From the NCBI GenBank assembly GCA_022508985.1, contig JAFLUA010000007.1, positions 1 through 64,000 on the forward strand: 64,000 nt of DNA, given 5' to 3'. Origin of the DNA: Muribaculaceae bacterium (GTDB taxonomy: Bacteria > Bacteroidota > Bacteroidia > Bacteroidales > Muribaculaceae). The first letter of the stretch is position 1, and the number at the start of each line of letters is the position of its first letter. Below the pieces are notes generated by a model that worked only from the letters and a program-made list of their open reading frames with translations, searched no databases and was not told the DNA's origin. The position numbers and the translations under genes were made by a program. Shown here piece by piece: positions 36,166 to 45,699 of this stretch.

Positions 36166-37452
36166 ATGACGGGCCTTATTGACTGCAATAACTTTTTCAT
36201 TTCGTGTGAGCGCATCTTTAATCCCCGCCTACGCTCGATACCTGTTGTGGTATTGAGTAATAACGATGGATGTGTTGTGGCTCTTTCGAATGAGGCTAAA
36301 GCCCTCGGGCTGAAGCGCGGCAATCCTTTCTTTCAGATTAAAGATATCTGCGACCGCAATGGAGTGGCAGTCCTCTCCGGCAATCATCATCTTTATGGCG
36401 ACATATCGAGCCGCATTATGGCTACAATATCGTCTGTCGCCGGCTCTGCGCATATATATTCCGTAGATGAGTGCTTCATAGATATCGACACAAATGACGA
36501 AGACGAATACATCCCATTCGGTCGCGAAGTTGTGCGACGTGTGCGCCGCGATGTTGGCATCCCGGTTTCGTTAGGTATTGCTCCAACGAAAACTCTTGCC
36601 AAGATAGCATCGCGCTTTGCGAAAAAATACCCCGATTACCGCTGCGTATGTGCCATTAATAATGAGTATCGGCGCCGCAAGGCATTGGAACTAACCGAAA
36701 TAGGCGATGTGTGGGGTATGGGGCGTCGATTGGTTAAGCGTATGGCAAATTATGGTATAACGCGTGCGCTTCAATTTGCCGAATGGCCGCTTGAAGATGT
36801 TAAACAGATTGTCAATGTCAATGGCGTCAGGACATGGAACGAACTCAATGGAGTGGCCTGTGTCGATATTGATATGTCGGAAGTCGATAACGATAATCAG
36901 CATCAGAAACAGATATGTTGCACCCGTTCATTTGGCCAGATGTTGACTACTATCGAGCAACTGTGCAATGCGATGGCCTTCTTTTCGAGTATGATAGCAC
37001 GCAGGCTTCGTGAGAAACATGCCGCAGCGGCAGGCTTGACGGTGTTTATACATACTAATTCGCATCGCACCGATTTGCCACAGTATTATAATAGCGCCTT
37101 CATACCGCTCCACGAGCCTACAAACGACACGATGATAATATCTGAAGCTGCCACAAATGCCCTAAAATCGATATACAAAGAAGGATATAGCTACAAAAAG
37201 GCCGGCATATTTATAACCGACCTATTCGATGAACGCCACATACAGCAATCGCTCTTTGCTGATAGCGAAGAGCGTAGCCGCCGAAAAAAATTGATGCAAG
37301 TAGTAGATTCGTTAAATTCGTCGGTTATAAGCCACGATAGCGTGCACATTGCAGCTTATATGCCGCTTGAGTTAATTGCAAAGAGCGAATATCGCTCTCG
37401 CAATTTCTCGACAAGAATGTCTGATATAATAAACGTGAAAACTTCGATATAA
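36166..37452 (+). CDS. umuC: UmuC-like Y-family translesion DNA polymerase
   Basis: 428 residues. Catalytic acidic motifs are visible: [13 protein letters not shown] at the start and [11 protein letters not shown] near 100; the thumb and little-finger parts follow ([14 protein letters not shown]). I used the ATG at 36166, just past the umuD stop; a TTG three codons upstream overlaps that stop. With the upstream umuD gene it makes a translesion polymerase of Pol V type. The stop overlaps the start of the next gene (TAATG). Confidence 0.94.
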   Translation: MTGLIDCNNFFISCERIFNPRLRSIPVVVLSNNDGCVVALSNEAKALGLKRGNPFFQIKDICDRNGVAVLSGNHHLYGDISSRIMATISSVAGSAHIYSVDECFIDIDTNDEDEYIPFGREVVRRVRRDVGIPVSLGIAPTKTLAKIASRFAKKYPDYRCVCAINNEYRRRKALELTEIGDVWGMGRRLVKRMANYGITRALQFAEWPLEDVKQIVNVNGVRTWNELNGVACVDIDMSEVDNDNQHQKQICCTRSFGQMLTTIEQLCNAMAFFSSMIARRLREKHAAAAGLTVFIHTNSHRTDLPQYYNSAFIPLHEPTNDTMIISEAATNALKSIYKEGYSYKKAGIFITDLFDERHIQQSLFADSEERSRRKKLMQVVDSLNSSVISHDSVHIAAYMPLELIAKSEYRSRNFSTRMSDIINVKTSI

Positions 37453-37730
37453 TGGATTATAAACAGTTCCGCAAACGATTGACAGAGCTTACGGGCCGCG
37501 ACAATGCCGATGTCGATGCACTCGTAGAGTCGTTGTCGATAATTCTTCGCGACTCGTGCGCCGACATGGATAATGTAGCCATACCGACATTTGGCACTTT
37601 TGTCCCCGTTAAGCATAAAGAAGAAGTACGAACCGATCTTTCTTCGGGCAAACGAATGCTCTTGCCCCCTGAAATTACTCTTGAGTTTCACCCGGGCGGT
37701 ATGCTCCAAAAAAGATTGCGCAATGAATAA
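37452..37730 (+). CDS. HU/IHF-family DNA-binding protein
   Basis: 92 residues. N-terminal helices (YKQFRKRLTELTGRDNADVDALVESL) and a beta arm region (VAIPTFGTFVPVKHKEE, then a charged loop) fit the HU fold; the usual RNP/P arm tip is not obvious, so DNA bending may be altered. It is translationally coupled to umuC and overlaps the next gene by eight bases, so DNA repair and nucleoid genes are expressed together here. Confidence 0.85.
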   Translation: MDYKQFRKRLTELTGRDNADVDALVESLSIILRDSCADMDNVAIPTFGTFVPVKHKEEVRTDLSSGKRMLLPPEITLEFHPGGMLQKRLRNE

Positions 37731-38808
37731 TACACTTACTCTTTCTCAATTGATAACGCGTTTAGCGAAAGTGTCGAATACCGACACAAATACAGCGCGT
37801 CGTTTCCTCCGCTCTTTTTTTGCTACGATAGAAGATTCGCTCATAAACGGTGAAAGCGTAACTATCAAAGGTATAGGCACATTTGTCCGTAGTACCGACC
37901 CCGAGTTTGGCGCCGAAAGCGGTGTGGCTTTTATACCCGACGAAACTTTTGCGGCGGAGATAAACGCTCCCTTCTCTATATTTGAGCCTGTTGAGTTTGC
38001 CGGCGATGCCGACGAAGCCGATTTAGAGCAAACACTCGACGAGTGTATACAGGCTAAGGACGAGCCGGTTGCAATGCCTATCGTAGAAGAACCCCAAAGC
38101 CCTATTACAGAGCCGCAGCCGACAATGCCTGCTACTGAATTCCACGAGCAGCCCGAGCTACAACAGCGGCCAGATGAGGTGGATATGCCTGCCGCTGATG
38201 AATCACACGCAGCAGAGCTTTCTGATTTTGGTGCAGAGCCTATAAACCTACTTTCACCAGAGCCGGAGGAGTCTGAAGACGACATTGAAGAAATCTATGA
38301 GGAAGAGTCGCATAGCGGTAGAAAATGGCTGTGGATAGGAGTTGTGCTACTAATAATTATAGGAGGATTGATAGGTTATTATCTGGCAGTAGCCGAGCTT
38401 GACGATGAACTCATTGAACTTCAGGAAGAAGAATTTGTGGCTGAAGAAGAGAGCCTTGTCTTCGAAGAAGTCGCTATTGAAGAAATCGCCCCCGACACAG
38501 TTCAAGTTGAAGAAGTATCTGTCGAGCCGGAGGCAGCAGATGTAGTAGATGTTGCCGAGCAGCCTGTTGTCGTACAAGAACGTCGCGACAGAGTAACAAA
38601 GAGTCTTGCTGCTTTAGCTCGAAAGTATTATGGCGTTGATATCTATTGGGTCTTTATCTATCAAGCAAACGCCAAAAAACTTGGCAATCCCGACAAAGTG
38701 CCGGCAGGAATCGAGGTTGTAATCCCCGATAAAAGTTCTTTTGCCGAAGCTACCGAAGAGAAAACAAAAATTAAAGCTCGTCGCTTGATGGCCGAATTGA
38801 AAAAGTAG
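37723..38808 (+). CDS. HU-domain protein with one membrane span and LysM-like tail
   Basis: 361 residues. Residues 1-90 form an HU-type DNA-binding domain (TLSQLITRLAKVSNTDTNT, VTIKGIGTFVRS). A long acidic, Pro-rich linker (95-198) leads to one membrane helix (202-221), a second acidic segment, and a C-terminal LysM-like unit (about 288-336: SLAALARKYYGVDIYWVFIYQAN, IEVVIPD). This gives DNA binding inside and peptidoglycan binding outside, so it may tether the nucleoid to the envelope. I chose the ATG at 37723 because upstream sequence in frame belongs to the previous HU gene. Confidence 0.8.
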   Translation: MNNTLTLSQLITRLAKVSNTDTNTARRFLRSFFATIEDSLINGESVTIKGIGTFVRSTDPEFGAESGVAFIPDETFAAEINAPFSIFEPVEFAGDADEADLEQTLDECIQAKDEPVAMPIVEEPQSPITEPQPTMPATEFHEQPELQQRPDEVDMPAADESHAAELSDFGAEPINLLSPEPEESEDDIEEIYEEESHSGRKWLWIGVVLLIIIGGLIGYYLAVAELDDELIELQEEEFVAEEESLVFEEVAIEEIAPDTVQVEEVSVEPEAADVVDVAEQPVVVQERRDRVTKSLAALARKYYGVDIYWVFIYQANAKKLGNPDKVPAGIEVVIPDKSSFAEATEEKTKIKARRLMAELKK

Positions 38809-39062
38809 TCTCTAATGTGAGTTTTTACTTGCATTTTGTTATAAATTGTCTGAATTATGTGCCTTAGTCATATGTTTTATAACATATCGCTAAGGCATAT
38901 TTAATATTTAACTAATTTTAATATTATAAATCTTTTCTTTATTTTATCCGGTAAATCGGTTGTAAAGTTGTGAAATGTATAATATTTCAGGCAAATTTCT
39001 ACATTAATAGTATTTTGAATTGAAAAAATCAAATCTGTAAAAAGTGGCGGGCTTTTTCTTTG

Positions 39063-39094
39063 TTTGGTAATTTGAATCCTTTGCTTTACTTTTG
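39063..39094 (+). promoter_or_regulatory. Promoter in the long intergenic gap, for a possible small RNA
   Basis: TTTG at 39063-39066 and TACTTTTG at 39087-39094, 20 bases apart: a perfect Bacteroidetes promoter with no gene of usual length behind it on the + strand. Confidence 0.65.
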
Positions 39095-39100
39095 TCATGG

Positions 39101-39230
39101 AAATGATTCAACGAGCATTAACAAATGCTTTTTCATCATAAACAAATCTGGAATAGACATATAAATCTAACATTAAGTACTATGTGTAAGAAGGCAATGG
39201 CTGTCCGTGAGGATAGCCATTGTTTTCTTT
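39101..39230 (+). ncRNA. Candidate small RNA of about 130 bases
   Basis: It is bracketed by the promoter at 39063-39094 and a strong hairpin (CAATGGCTGTCC at 39195-39206, GGATAGCCATTG at 39211-39222) with a T-rich tail. The 38809-39289 gap has no other gene. A 14-codon frame (39096, MEMIQRALTN) lies at its start and a short frame begins at 39182 (MCKKAMAVRE) and runs through the hairpin; either might be a peptide, but neither has support beyond being open. Confidence 0.4.
39195..39230 (+). terminator. Intrinsic terminator of the candidate small RNA
   Basis: A 12-base stem with one mismatch and a four-base GTGA loop is followed by TTTTCTTT. It could also terminate the converging - strand genes poorly, as it lacks A-richness upstream. 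Confidence 0.75.
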
Positions 39231-39289
39231 CCTATATACCAATATATCTGCGGTATAATTTTGCTTGGATATTTATCGCTAAAAACCTG

Positions 39290-39583
39290 TTACTTAGTCT
39301 TTGCCGGTCGGGCCTTGTATCCAATTTTAGAAAATCCGGCTTTTACCTTTTCGGCGTCGGTCTTGGTTTTATTGTACGTTATAGTAACGGTGCCATTTGG
39401 AACTGAAGTCTCAACTTTGGTAACGCCCTTTTCAAATCGCAAATTCTTCTTTATTTTGTTCTCGCAGTTGGAGCAGTGCATTGGTGGCTCAACGTTGAAG
39501 CACACTGTCGTATCGTTATTTGTTTTGGCCGAGGCAATAAATGCTATTGATGCAGCGGCTAATAGCAAAAATGATTTCTTCAT
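39290..39583 (-). CDS. Periplasmic heavy-metal-associated (HMA) domain protein
   Basis: 97 residues: signal peptide (1-19, ending IASAK) and one HMA domain with the metal-binding MHCSNC (CxxC). HMA domains usually bind Cu(I) or similar soft metals. The gene starts two bases after the TonB receptor stop on the same strand, so it probably receives metal from, or works beside, that receptor. Confidence 0.88.
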   Translation of the reverse strand: MKKSFLLLAAASIAFIASAKTNNDTTVCFNVEPPMHCSNCENKIKKNLRFEKGVTKVETSVPNGTVTITYNKTKTDAEKVKAGFSKIGYKARPAKTK

Positions 39584-39585
39584 TG

Positions 39586-41622
39586 TTATATATATTTAGT
39601 TATGTTGAATCGGAATCCGGCATACACGACAGCTCCATGAAGGGGGCCGTATATCATTGTAGCATCGAAATCAGGGCCCCAAGGGTTGGCCGCTCCTATT
39701 ATAGGATTCTTTTGTCGATACCCGGTAATGTTCTCACCCCCTATATAGATGGCCCAATTTCGGAAATTACGTGTTGCTTGAAGATTTAGCATGCAATACG
39801 GCTTAAATCGTGAGGCCCACGGAACGCCGCTTGTGGTAAGATATGGCGTAGGCATGCGGCCGCTCCCATTTATCGACATACTTGCATCAAATTGCCAAAT
39901 GCCCATGTTGGGGGCATACGATGCCGTGACAAGCCATTTCGATTTTGACATTAAGGGCTTTTCATCGAGTCCGTTGCCATAATCACTTTTAACGTCGGTG
40001 AGGCGATAGGCTGCCGTTATCGTTAACTCTTCAATAGGGGTTACCGCAACTTCTGCTTGAAAGGTATGACTGTAAGAATGACCATGCAGAGAGTAGATGT
40101 AGACAGCATGCGGGTCTCGGTCGAAATTGATACAGAGTTGACGTTGGAAATCGGTGTAGTAGTATTCAGCACTCAACGTGAGTTTTTCGCCGGTAAATCC
40201 GGGCGTCCAACTGATGCCTGCACCATAGTTCCATGCCGCTTCTTGTAATGCTTTATCCTCAATCTCTAATTTTCGCGATGATGCAAGAAGATAATTTAAC
40301 TCAGCCAGTGGGTGTGCCGACCTATACCCGCGCCCTGACGAGGCATTAATTGTCAGTTCGGATATAGGGTTATAGCGCAAGTGTAGTCGAGGAGTAAGCA
40401 TCGACCCATAGGCCGAACTGTAATCGTATCTTGCCCCGGCCATCGCTATTAATTTAGAGTTTAGATTGTAGGTATATTGTATATACGCGCCGCCAACAGC
40501 CTCTGATGTGTTGTCGCTAATTTTATTAGCATTGAGGTCGTTATTGAGTCTATAGCGTTGACCATAGTAATCGTAATTGAAACTTACTCCGGCCGATAGG
40601 GCATGCAATTCTTCATCCCATTTACGTTCGAACATAAGCGAGGCGTATGCTTCGCGTTGACTTACATCGTATGCTTTGTTGCCATAACTTGCATCTTGGT
40701 CGTGATAGACGCCCGACAGAATAAGCGCAACATTGCCTTCGTTGTCTTTGTCAAATATATAGGCATTCTTTGTAAATATCTCTGCCCGTCGGGTGTCGAT
40801 ATTTATCTTATAAAGTGGCGAGCCGTTTTTGCTGTCGCTGTGATGATTGGTCTGCCCGCTTTCGCGTCCTTCCGCTATAAAACGTATGCCTGCTTGAAAG
40901 ACGTAGTTGGTAGATAGATATGCCCAGCGGTTCATCGCCGCAAATTGCTTAAGCTTAGGAGTATCCATAAAGCCGTCGCCATTTTCATCATGCGCTGCAA
41001 AGGTGTTTTCTCCGTGAAGTAATAAGCCCGACGACCATTTATCACCAAAGTGCAGGTTGCCGTCGGCGTTGATTTCTGCCTTGCCCATGTGGTCGACATA
41101 GGCGTTTAGCGATAAAGAGGGGTCGGCCTGTGGCTTCTTCATTTCTACATTTATCTGGCCGCTTATCGACTCATAGCCATTTTTTACGGAGCTTGCTCCT
41201 TTCGATACTTGTATCGACTGCATCCATGGCCCCGCGATATATCCGAGGCCGTAGGGGCCGGATGCTCCGCGGAAATTGGGGATGTTTTCTGTGAGCATTT
41301 GCACGTAAGTACCCGAGAGCCCTAATAGACGGATTTGACGTGCGCCTGTTGCCGCATCACTATAGCTGACATCAACCGAGGGGTTTGTCGTGAAACTCTC
41401 TCCAAGGTTGCAGCAGGCTGCGCGTGTCAATTCTTTGGCCGATATAAGTTCTGTGTTTGTCGCCACTCGTTTTAGCTTACGGAGGCCGGTAGGTGTGCGT
41501 ACGACAATCTCTTGTAGCGATTGCGCGTCGCTATCAAGAGAATCTGTGTCGGTTTGAGCCTTAACACAGAAAGCCTGTAGGGTTGTTAAAAATATAAGGA
41601 TGTTACAAAACAATCTTTTCAT
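39586..41622 (-). CDS. TonB-dependent outer membrane receptor, probably metal (copper) related
   Basis: 678 residues from the ATG at 41622. A signal peptide (to about KAQ) is followed by a plug domain (LQEIVVRTPTGLRK ... GVQI-like SKGASSVKNGYESISGQINVEMK) and a 22-strand-type barrel ending in a hydrophobic Phe-containing strand (VYAGFRFNITKYI). There is no SusD gene and no N-terminal extension, so it is not a glycan (SusC) receptor. The adjacent HMA gene suggests a metal or metal complex as cargo; that is inference. A TAAATTTG promoter box lies at 41651-41658 (- strand). Confidence 0.9.
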   Translation of the reverse strand: MKRLFCNILIFLTTLQAFCVKAQTDTDSLDSDAQSLQEIVVRTPTGLRKLKRVATNTELISAKELTRAACCNLGESFTTNPSVDVSYSDAATGARQIRLLGLSGTYVQMLTENIPNFRGASGPYGLGYIAGPWMQSIQVSKGASSVKNGYESISGQINVEMKKPQADPSLSLNAYVDHMGKAEINADGNLHFGDKWSSGLLLHGENTFAAHDENGDGFMDTPKLKQFAAMNRWAYLSTNYVFQAGIRFIAEGRESGQTNHHSDSKNGSPLYKINIDTRRAEIFTKNAYIFDKDNEGNVALILSGVYHDQDASYGNKAYDVSQREAYASLMFERKWDEELHALSAGVSFNYDYYGQRYRLNNDLNANKISDNTSEAVGGAYIQYTYNLNSKLIAMAGARYDYSSAYGSMLTPRLHLRYNPISELTINASSGRGYRSAHPLAELNYLLASSRKLEIEDKALQEAAWNYGAGISWTPGFTGEKLTLSAEYYYTDFQRQLCINFDRDPHAVYIYSLHGHSYSHTFQAEVAVTPIEELTITAAYRLTDVKSDYGNGLDEKPLMSKSKWLVTASYAPNMGIWQFDASMSINGSGRMPTPYLTTSGVPWASRFKPYCMLNLQATRNFRNWAIYIGGENITGYRQKNPIIGAANPWGPDFDATMIYGPLHGAVVYAGFRFNITKYI

Positions 41623-41720
41623 CAATTATGCACTCATGTGTATTGTGATGCAAATTTAATAATGTATCTACTATTATTTGCCGAATTTATTTATTTTAAC
41701 ATTGCTATATTGCGATAAAA

Positions 41721-41755
41721 TTATTCCCGACAGAACGCGCTCTGCCGGGAATAAA
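41721..41755 (-). terminator. Terminator of the Big2-repeat gene
   Basis: TTATTCCCG(A)CAGA and TCTGCCGGGAATAA form a 13-base stem with a short loop on the - strand, followed by TTTTAT, about 30 bases after the stop at 41785. Confidence 0.75.
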
Positions 41756-41784
41756 ATATGATTAATATAATTATTTACAGGTGT

Positions 41785-44700
41785 TTAATGTTGTATTATC
41801 ACTTTCTTGCCGTTTACGATATAGAGACCTGTGGCTAAATTATGAATGTCAGATTCTTCGGTAGTAGTCATTAACAAAGTCCCTTGTATGTTATATACGC
41901 GATATACCACAACTTGAGCTTCTGTTACTATCTCAACACCGGTTTGGTCTTCTTTTGAAATCACTGTCACGTTACAACTTGCAAACACGTTGCCGCAAAT
42001 AGCCGTAATATTTGCAACGCCCGGGGCAACAGCTGTTATCACGCCTTCGTCAGATACAGTGACTATTTCGGGGAAGTCGGAGATCCAAGTAATGCTTTGG
42101 TCTGTGGCCGATTCGGGATAAACGGTCGCGGTAAGTGTGAATGTTTCATCTTCAGTGAGTGTAATTTCCGTGCTATTAAGTTCGACATATTCGGCCGGTG
42201 TTGCTTCTACCGTAACCTTACATGTTGCAGTCAGATCACCACATGATGCTGTGATAGTAGCTTCACCTACTGCAATGGCTGTTACAAGACCTTTTGCATC
42301 GACGCTTGCAATTGTGGCATCACTTGAGCTCCACGCGATGGTTTTATCGGTCGCATTGCCCGTTACCGTTGCTTCGAGTTGCATGGTCTGTGTGGCCTTG
42401 AGGCTTATTTCGGCATAATTGATAATGATTTCATCTTCTTCAGGTTCTTCAACTGTTACTTCACACGAGGCGGTTGCTTCGCCACATTTTGCTGTTATTG
42501 TTGTGGTGCCTGCGCCTACGCCTGTAATATTACCATTGTTGTCAACGGTAGCTACTTGTTCGTTTTGAGTAGACCATGTTACAGTGGCGAAAGTGGTATT
42601 TTCCGGAAGAACTGTAGCAGTTATCTGCTGAATCTGACCGGCCTTGATAGTAATTTCTGTGGCACTTAAGGTGATGCTTTCGGCCTCGATAGCGTTTACA
42701 GTAACCAAGCATGTGGCGCTAACCGAGCCACAAGTTGCGGTGATTGTCGCAGTGCCAATCGAGATGGCTGTGACAATGCCATGCTCGTTAACCATAGCGA
42801 CATTGGCATCTGATGAGCTCCATGCGACAACATCGGTTGCATCGGCCGGTTCTATGGTAGCAATGAGGTCGTCCATGTCTCCAATTTCGAGAACCAGACT
42901 CTCGGTGCTCAGCGTAATTGCCTTTGCCGGTTGCAATACCGTAACAGTGCAGCTTACAAATACATTTCCGCACGTAGCTGTAATGGTTGCTGTACCCGGA
43001 GCAACGCCGGTTACGGTGCCATTATCTACAGTCGCTATTGCCCCCTGGTCGCTACTCCATGTGATAGTAGCGTCAGTCGTTGTCTCGGGGTACACTGTCG
43101 CTTTTATCTGTTGTGATTCCCCAACGTTTACAGTCGTTGATGTCACATCAAGAACAATCTGCTCTGCCGGTGTGGGCTCAACTATTACTTGACATGTTGT
43201 CGAAACGTTACCACAGGAAGCAGTGATAGTGGCACTACCTACGGCTATTGCCGTTACAACACCTTCTGAAGAAACTGTTGCGATTGTGATGTCGGAAGAA
43301 TTCCATGTAATGGTCTTGTCGGTTGTCTCTTCTGGTACCGTTGCCGTCAATTGTTGTGTTTGTGTGGCTTTGAGAGTTATCTCAGCGAAGTTAATGATGA
43401 TTTCGGTAGCTTCGGTCTTGACAACACTAATTTCGCATTTGGCACTAACATCACCGCACGTTGCGGTGATAGTAGCAGTGCCGAGAGATAGGGCAGTAAC
43501 GTTGCCATCTATTGTGACCAATGCCACGTCGGTATTGCTCGAAGTCCATGTTATAGACTTGTCGGTTGTCGTCTCAGGCATAACGGTCGCACCTAATTGC
43601 AAGGTTTGGTTAACTTTCAATGTAGCGGAGTTGTTGGTAAGTGTTATTGATTCTGCCGGTGTCGGATTAACTGTCACAATGCAGTTGGCTGTGAAACCGC
43701 TGCACATGGCACGGATAGTTGCTGTACCTACGTTAACAGCAGTGACAGTGCCATCAGAAACAATTGCTACATTCGGATCGCTTGTCTCCCATGTGACAAT
43801 GGGATAGCTTACATTTTCGGGTTCTACACTTGCCGTCAATTTTGCAGTTTCGCCCGATTTTAATGTCAGTGTCTCTTTGTCGAGTGTGATAGACGTCGCT
43901 TCTATTGCATATACTGTGATGGCAAGTTTGCCAATTACACCTCCGCATTCTGCTGTAATAACAGCGCCGCCTGGAGCTTTCGCTGTAAGTTCTCCTGTCG
44001 TTTCATCTATAGTGGCTACATCAGCATTTGATGTAGCCCATTTTATGGGTGCTGTGATAGTGGATGGCAATACTACGGCCGACATTGTTGTAACATCTCC
44101 AACATAAAGGTCTTTAGTGAGAGGGTTAATTTTTACGACTTCCAATGAGTTTGGGGTTACCGTAATTTCACAGCTGGCGCTAAGTGTTCCGCAGGTAGCT
44201 GTCACGGTGGCAACTCCAATCATACGCGCGATCACTTTGCCATTGTTGTCAATGCTTACTATTTTTTCTGATTCAGGGCTCACTTCCCATACGATGTCGC
44301 CACATGCTTCTTCTGGACTCAGTTGAGCGGTGAGTCGACTGCTCAGTCCGAGAGATAGATTCAATGCAGATGGTGTGACTGTTATTTGTTGAGCTTCAAC
44401 GTAAATCGGTTCAATGGTTGAAAAATTGCTCCAAAGAGAACTTTTGCGATATGTCGAAATGGCGCTATTATATACTTTCAATACCCCTTGTGAATAAGTT
44501 GTTGAGGAGAATGAATCGTACGATAAAGCCGGTATCGATTTATTGAGTGAGATAACTTCTGTAAGATTTCGGCAATTGAACGCAGATGAGCCAATAGAGT
44601 TAACGGTTGCAGGTATCGTTACGCTTGTAAGTCCTGAACACCCGGAAAATGTTGATGCTGGTATGGAAATGACGCCTTCTGATAAAGTGACCTTTTTTAG

Positions 44701-45342
44701 CCCGACACAGCTCTGAAATACGGCCGTACCCATCTGTGTGACAGAGTTGGGGATGACAATTTCTTGTAATGCCGTACATCTTGCGAATGCATAGTCACCT
44801 ATCGTCGTTACAGATGCAGGGATCTCAACCGTTTCCAATGACGAACACGATATAAATACACTATTCGGAAGCGATGTTATAGATTCGGGTATTGTTATCG
44901 TTGTTAGATTAGAGCATCCAGCGAAAGCATTGATGCCAATACTCGTTACAGTAGACGGTATAGTAATGCTGCTCAGGTTTGCGTTTGTTGAAAATGCGGC
45001 TATGCCAATTTTTTCTACGCCGGCCTCTATCGTTACACTCGATGCTTTGTCAAAACCGTAATCACCGACAGCAACTACCTGATATGTAACGCCATCTTTT
45101 TGAACGGTGGCAGGGATGGTAACAGCGCCGGTATTATTGTTGCCGTGTGTAATCAGAAGCTTACCCGGAACGACTACTGAACTGCCTGCTCTTGTTTGAC
45201 AAGTTTTGGCATCTTCATTGAGGATTGTATACCAGATGTCTCCACTTTGAAAATCTAGAGGATTTTCAGCTGTAGTAGCCTCCTGGGCTTTACCAACTAC
45301 TCCCAGCAATGGAATGAGAAAGAGTAAAAATAACTTTTTCAT
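41785..45342 (-). CDS. Large secreted surface protein: BspA-type leucine-rich repeats plus ten Big2 domains
   Basis: 1185 residues. A signal peptide (to about GKAQ) is followed by BspA-like leucine-rich repeats (about 90-300: repeated SSITIPSTVTSIG, FAGCSNL, SLETVEIP) and ten bacterial Ig-like Big2 domains of about 80 residues (about 312-1125), each with a TWxSSxxxVAxV block and a C-terminal pair of Cys (TATCGxxxAxCxVTV). The end (VYRVYNIQGTLLMTTT ... LATGLYIVNGKKVIIQH) looks like a type IX secretion sorting domain. Domains 5-6 closely resemble 9-10, a sign of block duplication. An adhesin role is likely but unproven. Confidence 0.88.
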   Translation of the reverse strand: MKKLFLLFLIPLLGVVGKAQEATTAENPLDFQSGDIWYTILNEDAKTCQTRAGSSVVVPGKLLITHGNNNTGAVTIPATVQKDGVTYQVVAVGDYGFDKASSVTIEAGVEKIGIAAFSTNANLSSITIPSTVTSIGINAFAGCSNLTTITIPESITSLPNSVFISCSSLETVEIPASVTTIGDYAFARCTALQEIVIPNSVTQMGTAVFQSCVGLKKVTLSEGVISIPASTFSGCSGLTSVTIPATVNSIGSSAFNCRNLTEVISLNKSIPALSYDSFSSTTYSQGVLKVYNSAISTYRKSSLWSNFSTIEPIYVEAQQITVTPSALNLSLGLSSRLTAQLSPEEACGDIVWEVSPESEKIVSIDNNGKVIARMIGVATVTATCGTLSASCEITVTPNSLEVVKINPLTKDLYVGDVTTMSAVVLPSTITAPIKWATSNADVATIDETTGELTAKAPGGAVITAECGGVIGKLAITVYAIEATSITLDKETLTLKSGETAKLTASVEPENVSYPIVTWETSDPNVAIVSDGTVTAVNVGTATIRAMCSGFTANCIVTVNPTPAESITLTNNSATLKVNQTLQLGATVMPETTTDKSITWTSSNTDVALVTIDGNVTALSLGTATITATCGDVSAKCEISVVKTEATEIIINFAEITLKATQTQQLTATVPEETTDKTITWNSSDITIATVSSEGVVTAIAVGSATITASCGNVSTTCQVIVEPTPAEQIVLDVTSTTVNVGESQQIKATVYPETTTDATITWSSDQGAIATVDNGTVTGVAPGTATITATCGNVFVSCTVTVLQPAKAITLSTESLVLEIGDMDDLIATIEPADATDVVAWSSSDANVAMVNEHGIVTAISIGTATITATCGSVSATCLVTVNAIEAESITLSATEITIKAGQIQQITATVLPENTTFATVTWSTQNEQVATVDNNGNITGVGAGTTTITAKCGEATASCEVTVEEPEEDEIIINYAEISLKATQTMQLEATVTGNATDKTIAWSSSDATIASVDAKGLVTAIAVGEATITASCGDLTATCKVTVEATPAEYVELNSTEITLTEDETFTLTATVYPESATDQSITWISDFPEIVTVSDEGVITAVAPGVANITAICGNVFASCNVTVISKEDQTGVEIVTEAQVVVYRVYNIQGTLLMTTTEESDIHNLATGLYIVNGKKVIIQH

Positions 45343-45441
45343 AAATGAAATATTGAGTTTAATTTTATTTCTGATGTGGCTTGTTTGCGTTGATAAATTA
45401 ACTCGTACCGTTGTCCTATACTTAGGCTGCGACTACACGCG

Positions 45442-45471
45442 CAAAGGTACAAATTATTTTTATCAAGCAAA
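45442..45471 (-). promoter_or_regulatory. Promoter of the Big2-repeat gene
   Basis: On the - strand TTTG (45468-45471) and TACCTTTG (45442-45449) are 18 bases apart, about 100 bases before the start. The rest of the 45343-45699 gap holds a C-run (45559-45566) and AT-rich sequence; no other feature is seen. Confidence 0.6.
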
Positions 45472-45699
45472 TCTTCTTTGAAAAAAAATAAAAAGTATGG
45501 CAGAAATTAATTGTTGCCCGATTAAATTTCCTGCAAATTTAGTCAACATAGTTCAATTACCCCCCCCTATTAGTTAAATTAAGTTAAAAACTATGTATTA
45601 TAAAGCATTCTGTGTCATTTCCTAAAATTGGTTGACAGATAAAGGTCGGATTAGTTTATAGCTTATTGAATGGTTTATAGCGTTTATCGTGTCATGCTC

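Noticed and set aside
42137..44326. Several Val/Thr/Ala-rich open frames on the + strand
   Set aside because: They are antisense to the Big2 repeats and repeat with the same 80-codon period, so they are shadows.
41785..45342. Short recurring motifs that might be a CRISPR or minisatellite
   Set aside because: The repeats are of about 240 bases, diverged at DNA level and in frame with Big2 domains; they are protein repeats.
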